This document shows positions 50,953 to 52,564 of a stretch of 52,564 nt of DNA, piece by piece (the first letter of the stretch is position 1; each line of letters begins with the position of its first letter). Source of the DNA: Haliea sp. (lineage in GTDB: Bacteria > Pseudomonadota > Gammaproteobacteria > Pseudomonadales > Halieaceae); assembly GCA_024642245.1 (NCBI GenBank), contig JAHEBM010000020.1:1-52564 (forward strand), in the 5' to 3' direction. The position numbers were made by a program, and so were the translations under genes. The notes beneath the pieces were generated by a model. It made no database searches. It saw only the letters and a program-made list of their open reading frames with translations, and was not told where the DNA came from.

Positions 50953-52564
50953 ATGAAAAATACCGCACTGATGAATAAACACGGCCTGCTTGCAGCGCAG
51001 GTGAGACTCTGCCTGGCACTCGCGGCAGGCGGGCTTCTTGCACCGGTATCGGTGCTGGCGCAGGGTGTGGTGCCGGAAAATGCCGGGGGAGGGCAGGGCG
51101 CGACATCCTCGGCGCTGGAGGAAACCCTGGTGACGGCGCGTCGGCGCACCGAGAGCCTTTCCGAGGTGCCTATATCGATCAGCGTGCTCGATTCCGCGCA
51201 GATAGAGGAGCGATCCATTCGCACCGATTCGGACCTGCAGGCGGCGGTCCCCGGCCTGACCATTCGCCAGACCCAGGGTAACAATTCCCTGACCTATGCA
51301 ATTCGCGGACAGTCGGCGGATACCTTCAGTGGCTCACCCTCGGCGGTGGTGGCCTACCTTGATGAGGTCCCGCTTTCCCTCAGTGGCGCTTCCACGTTTT
51401 ACGACCTGGCTTCCATCCAGGTCCTGAAGGGCCCCCAGGGTACGCTGTTCGGCCGCAATACAACCGGCGGTGCCATACTCTATACCACGGCAAAGCCGAC
51501 CAGCGAGCAGGAGGGGAGCCTGCAGGTGCGGGGCGGCAACTACGGCCTCCAGGAAGTGCAGGGGATGATCAACACCCCGCTGGCGGGTGAAACGGTATTG
51601 CTGCGCGCCGCCTTCGATACCATCGATCGCGACGGCTATATCGACAACCTGCTCAATGGCGATGAACTGGGTGAAGTCAGCCGCGACAGCGGCCGTGTTG
51701 CTCTCACCATCAGACCCAATGAACGCCTGGATAATACAACTGTTTTCAGTTACTCCGAGGCCAGGGGTACCAATACAGGTGCTTCCTACACTTACAGCGT
51801 TTACCAGTACGGGGACACCAATAACGGCTTTGCTCTTAATCCCGCCAGTGGATCACTGTTCGGTCCGGGGCTGGACGCGGCAGTCTCCTTTCCCGGAGCC
51901 TGGGATGCTTACCTCGCCGGGCACCCCGATGCCTATGCGCCGGGCCTGATTGCCTACGTGGATGAACAAAAGCGGCTGGGTTATTACAAGACCCGGCATC
52001 CCGGTGGCGCCAGGCACAAGGGTGAGGACTGGCTGGCTTCGAATACCACGGTGTTCGAACTGAACGAAAACTACCAGATCAAGAACATCCTGGGTGCTTC
52101 CCATGCCAAGACGGATTCGGAACAACCCCAGTTGGGTGCGCCTTTCGTCACCATCCTCACGGCGAATGCCGCCACCGGGAAGTCAGGTAACGAGCAAACA
52201 GTCGACTCCATTTCGGATGAACTGCAACTCAGCGGCAGTGCATTGAACGGAGACCTTACCTATATCTCCGGCGTCTACCTGCAGAGCCAGGAGTCCGACA
52301 CACTGTGGCCGCAAACCTACTTTGACGTGAGTCCTATCATACCGGCGAGCTATGCGACCAATAACTTTCGCATCAAGACGGATACCTACGCGGTCTATTC
52401 GCAGGGCACCTACAATCTGGGTTCCCTCACGGGAGTCGACAAGCTCAGTGTCACTGGCGGCCTGCGCTATACCTGGGAGGACGTGAGCATCGAGCAACTT
52501 CCCCAGGCCGACGCCTATGGTGCGGCGGACCAGGATGAGAGCTACAGCGATCCGTCCTGGGAAC
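50953..52564 (+). CDS. TonB-dependent outer-membrane receptor (partial, runs off window)
   Basis: An open frame of 537 codons without a stop before the window end. It has a signal peptide (cleavage plausible after SVLA near residue 36), a likely TonB box (LEETLVTARRR near 57-67), a plug domain with VLKGPQGTLFGRNTTGGAIL, and the start of a beta-barrel. It resembles sphingomonad/Halieaceae receptors for hydrophobic or aromatic substrates rather than siderophores, but this cannot be settled. ATG 50953 is preceded by TGGAG. Located after the P450/SDR, it may import their substrate. Confidence 0.9.
   Translation, partial: MKNTALMNKHGLLAAQVRLCLALAAGGLLAPVSVLAQGVVPENAGGGQGATSSALEETLVTARRRTESLSEVPISISVLDSAQIEERSIRTDSDLQAAVPGLTIRQTQGNNSLTYAIRGQSADTFSGSPSAVVAYLDEVPLSLSGASTFYDLASIQVLKGPQGTLFGRNTTGGAILYTTAKPTSEQEGSLQVRGGNYGLQEVQGMINTPLAGETVLLRAAFDTIDRDGYIDNLLNGDELGEVSRDSGRVALTIRPNERLDNTTVFSYSEARGTNTGASYTYSVYQYGDTNNGFALNPASGSLFGPGLDAAVSFPGAWDAYLAGHPDAYAPGLIAYVDEQKRLGYYKTRHPGGARHKGEDWLASNTTVFELNENYQIKNILGASHAKTDSEQPQLGAPFVTILTANAATGKSGNEQTVDSISDELQLSGSALNGDLTYISGVYLQSQESDTLWPQTYFDVSPIIPASYATNNFRIKTDTYAVYSQGTYNLGSLTGVDKLSVTGGLRYTWEDVSIEQLPQADAYGAADQDESYSDPSWE

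Noticed and set aside
1-52564. CRISPR arrays, tRNA or rRNA genes, prophage, integrase
   Set aside because: No regularly spaced repeats, cloverleaf-like segments, rRNA signatures or mobile-element proteins were seen on either strand.

Overview
The window is GC-rich (about 60% by eye), densely coded DNA from a Gram-negative bacterium. It holds 43 protein genes I can support, one decayed regulator gene and no recognisable RNA genes, phage, insertion sequences or CRISPR. The TonB-dependent receptor, paired WS/DGAT acyltransferases, LuxC/LuxE-type acyl reductase genes, PQQ dehydrogenase and very large catabolic repertoire suggest a marine-type gammaproteobacterium (Halieaceae, Spongiibacteraceae or an Immundisolibacter-like PAH degrader). 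That placement is inference.

Layout. (1) 39-3000: two WS/DGAT acyltransferases. (2) 3048-8724, minus strand: a NUDIX hydrolase, an alpha/beta hydrolase with a hemerythrin-like protein, and a LuxC/LuxE-like fatty-acid reductase pair. (3) 8725-9247: a divergent intergenic region dominated by a mirror-symmetric 55-bp inverted repeat. (4) 9248-25017: a 16-gene plus-strand aromatic-degradation block. It has a BphC-like VOC extradiol dioxygenase, a CMD-family protein, an oxygenase reductase, a NahE-like hydratase-aldolase, LigA- and LigB-type extradiol subunits, a NahD-like isomerase, two Rieske oxygenase alpha/beta pairs, a GntR regulator, a LigA::SDR fusion protein, a GMC oxidoreductase, a Rieske ferredoxin, an SDR and an aldehyde dehydrogenase. 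(5) 25066-27545, minus: a CitE-like lyase, MocA and XdhC. (6) 27833-32979, plus: CoA-ester beta-oxidation genes, including a covalently fused double acyl-CoA dehydrogenase and a separate split pair. (7) 33060-38469: SDR, AraC regulator, crotonase and a cytochrome-c-tailed PQQ dehydrogenase. (8) 38708-40848: TetR remnant, SDR, luciferase-like oxidoreductase. (9) 41098-47460: hydantoinase/oxoprolinase B and A plus two class III CoA-transferases. (10) 47643-52564: AraC regulator, P450, SDR and a TonB receptor that runs off the window.

How it may work together (inference). Rieske oxygenases fed by the shared ferredoxin and reductase dihydroxylate a ring. The BenD-like SDR half of the fusion protein re-aromatises the cis-diol. 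LigAB- and/or VOC-type dioxygenases cleave the ring, and NahD/NahE-like enzymes shorten the product by isomerisation and hydratase-aldolase chemistry. The SDR, GMC and aldehyde dehydrogenase would oxidise side chains or the released aldehyde to acids. The acyl-CoA dehydrogenases, crotonases, CitE-like lyase and CoA-transferases would process the resulting acids. NahD and NahE homologues point to a fused-ring substrate, and the BenD-like SDR points to a carboxylated ring.

The most unusual item is the in-frame fusion of a LigA-type dioxygenase small subunit to a cis-diol dehydrogenase (17758-18834). It sits about 4 kb downstream of a stand-alone LigA paralogue and a single LigB gene, so one pathway may carry two alternative LigA partners.
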